Below are positions 6,071 to 6,094 of a stretch of DNA of 6,094 bases, piece after piece; positions within the stretch are counted from its first letter, which is position 1, and the number at the start of each line of letters is the position of its first letter. The stretch is from NCBI GenBank assembly GCA_041497995.1, contig JBGQHM010000405.1, positions 1 to 6,094 on the forward strand, in the 5' to 3' direction. The position numbers and the translations under genes are program-made. The notes under the pieces are model-generated. The model made no database searches, was not told where the DNA came from, and saw only the letters and a list, made by a program, of their open reading frames with translations. Origin of the DNA: DATKMS01 sp041497995. GTDB lineage: Bacteria > Desulfobacterota > Binatia > HRBIN30.

Positions 6071-6094
6071 CATCTGGAGTCTCGGCGACGAGAA

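Larger units (their letters stand above)
5825..6077. repeat. Outer 18-bp imperfect inverted repeat enclosing the REPIN-like element
   Basis: Positions 5825-5842 (CCAGACGACAGACAACAG) match the reverse complement of 6060-6077 (CTGTTGTCTGTCATCTGG) at 17 of 18 positions. The two arms bracket the 26-bp palindrome in a 253-bp interval. The left arm lies inside the cytochrome signal-peptide codons for the LLSVVWL stretch. This could be the ends of a small mobile element, or chance similarity between a low-complexity run and hydrophobic codons. Confidence 0.4.
5876..6094. other. Non-coding leader upstream of the cytochrome gene
   Basis: This stretch is filled mainly by repeats: the 86-bp inverted repeat at 5893-5978 and the CAGACAACAG-type repeats at 6011-6023 and 6051-6077. 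The minus frame is open across it in phase with the cytochrome, but the translation is repeat-derived (it contains GSAGASPS) and has no signal-peptide character. I see no second gene and no confident promoter. The promoter of the cytochrome gene is either within this stretch or beyond the right edge. Confidence 0.6.

Noticed and set aside
6011..6077. CRISPR-like array from the repeated CAGACAACAG/GTCTGT units
   Set aside because: The units are short, in both orientations, partly overlapping and lack uniform spacers. They are low-complexity repeats.

Overview
The window is GC-rich DNA from what looks like a Gram-negative environmental bacterium. Two genes carry lipoprotein signal peptides, one encodes a periplasmic multihaem cytochrome c, and one encodes an ArnT-like membrane glycosyltransferase. 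I cannot name the lineage. A proteobacterial, Binatota-, Acidobacteriota- or Myxococcota-like source would all fit. All four genes are on the minus strand, so gene order runs from high to low coordinates.

Layout from the right edge. 5876-6094 is non-coding leader holding a perfect 26-bp inverted repeat (REPIN-like) and CAGACAACAG-type repeats. 3560-5875 encodes an eight-haem (8 x CXXCH) periplasmic cytochrome fused to a HEAT-like region and five 34-residue TPRs. 3332-3559 is an intergenic gap with two hairpins, probably the end of the cytochrome transcription unit, and the leader of the next unit, which ends in a perfect AGGAGG ribosome binding site. 2579-3331 encodes a DUF4410-type lipoprotein. 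1299-2582 encodes a lipoprotein alpha/beta hydrolase (lipase/esterase type) whose GTG start overlaps the previous stop by 4 bp. 1-1242 encodes a GT-C family (GT39/PMT_2, ArnT-like) integral membrane glycosyltransferase. It begins 56 bp after the hydrolase and runs off the left edge.

The three left-hand genes look like one transcription unit acting at the cell envelope: two lipid-anchored proteins, one probably hydrolytic, and a transferase that would use a polyprenyl-phosphate sugar. Their joint function is not known to me. The cytochrome is probably a separate unit feeding or draining electrons in the periplasm, with the TPR tail as a protein-docking surface.

The two most unusual points are the REPIN-like palindrome 17 nt upstream of the cytochrome start and the octahaem-HEAT-TPR fusion itself. 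I saw no CRISPR array, tRNA, rRNA, transposase or phage gene.
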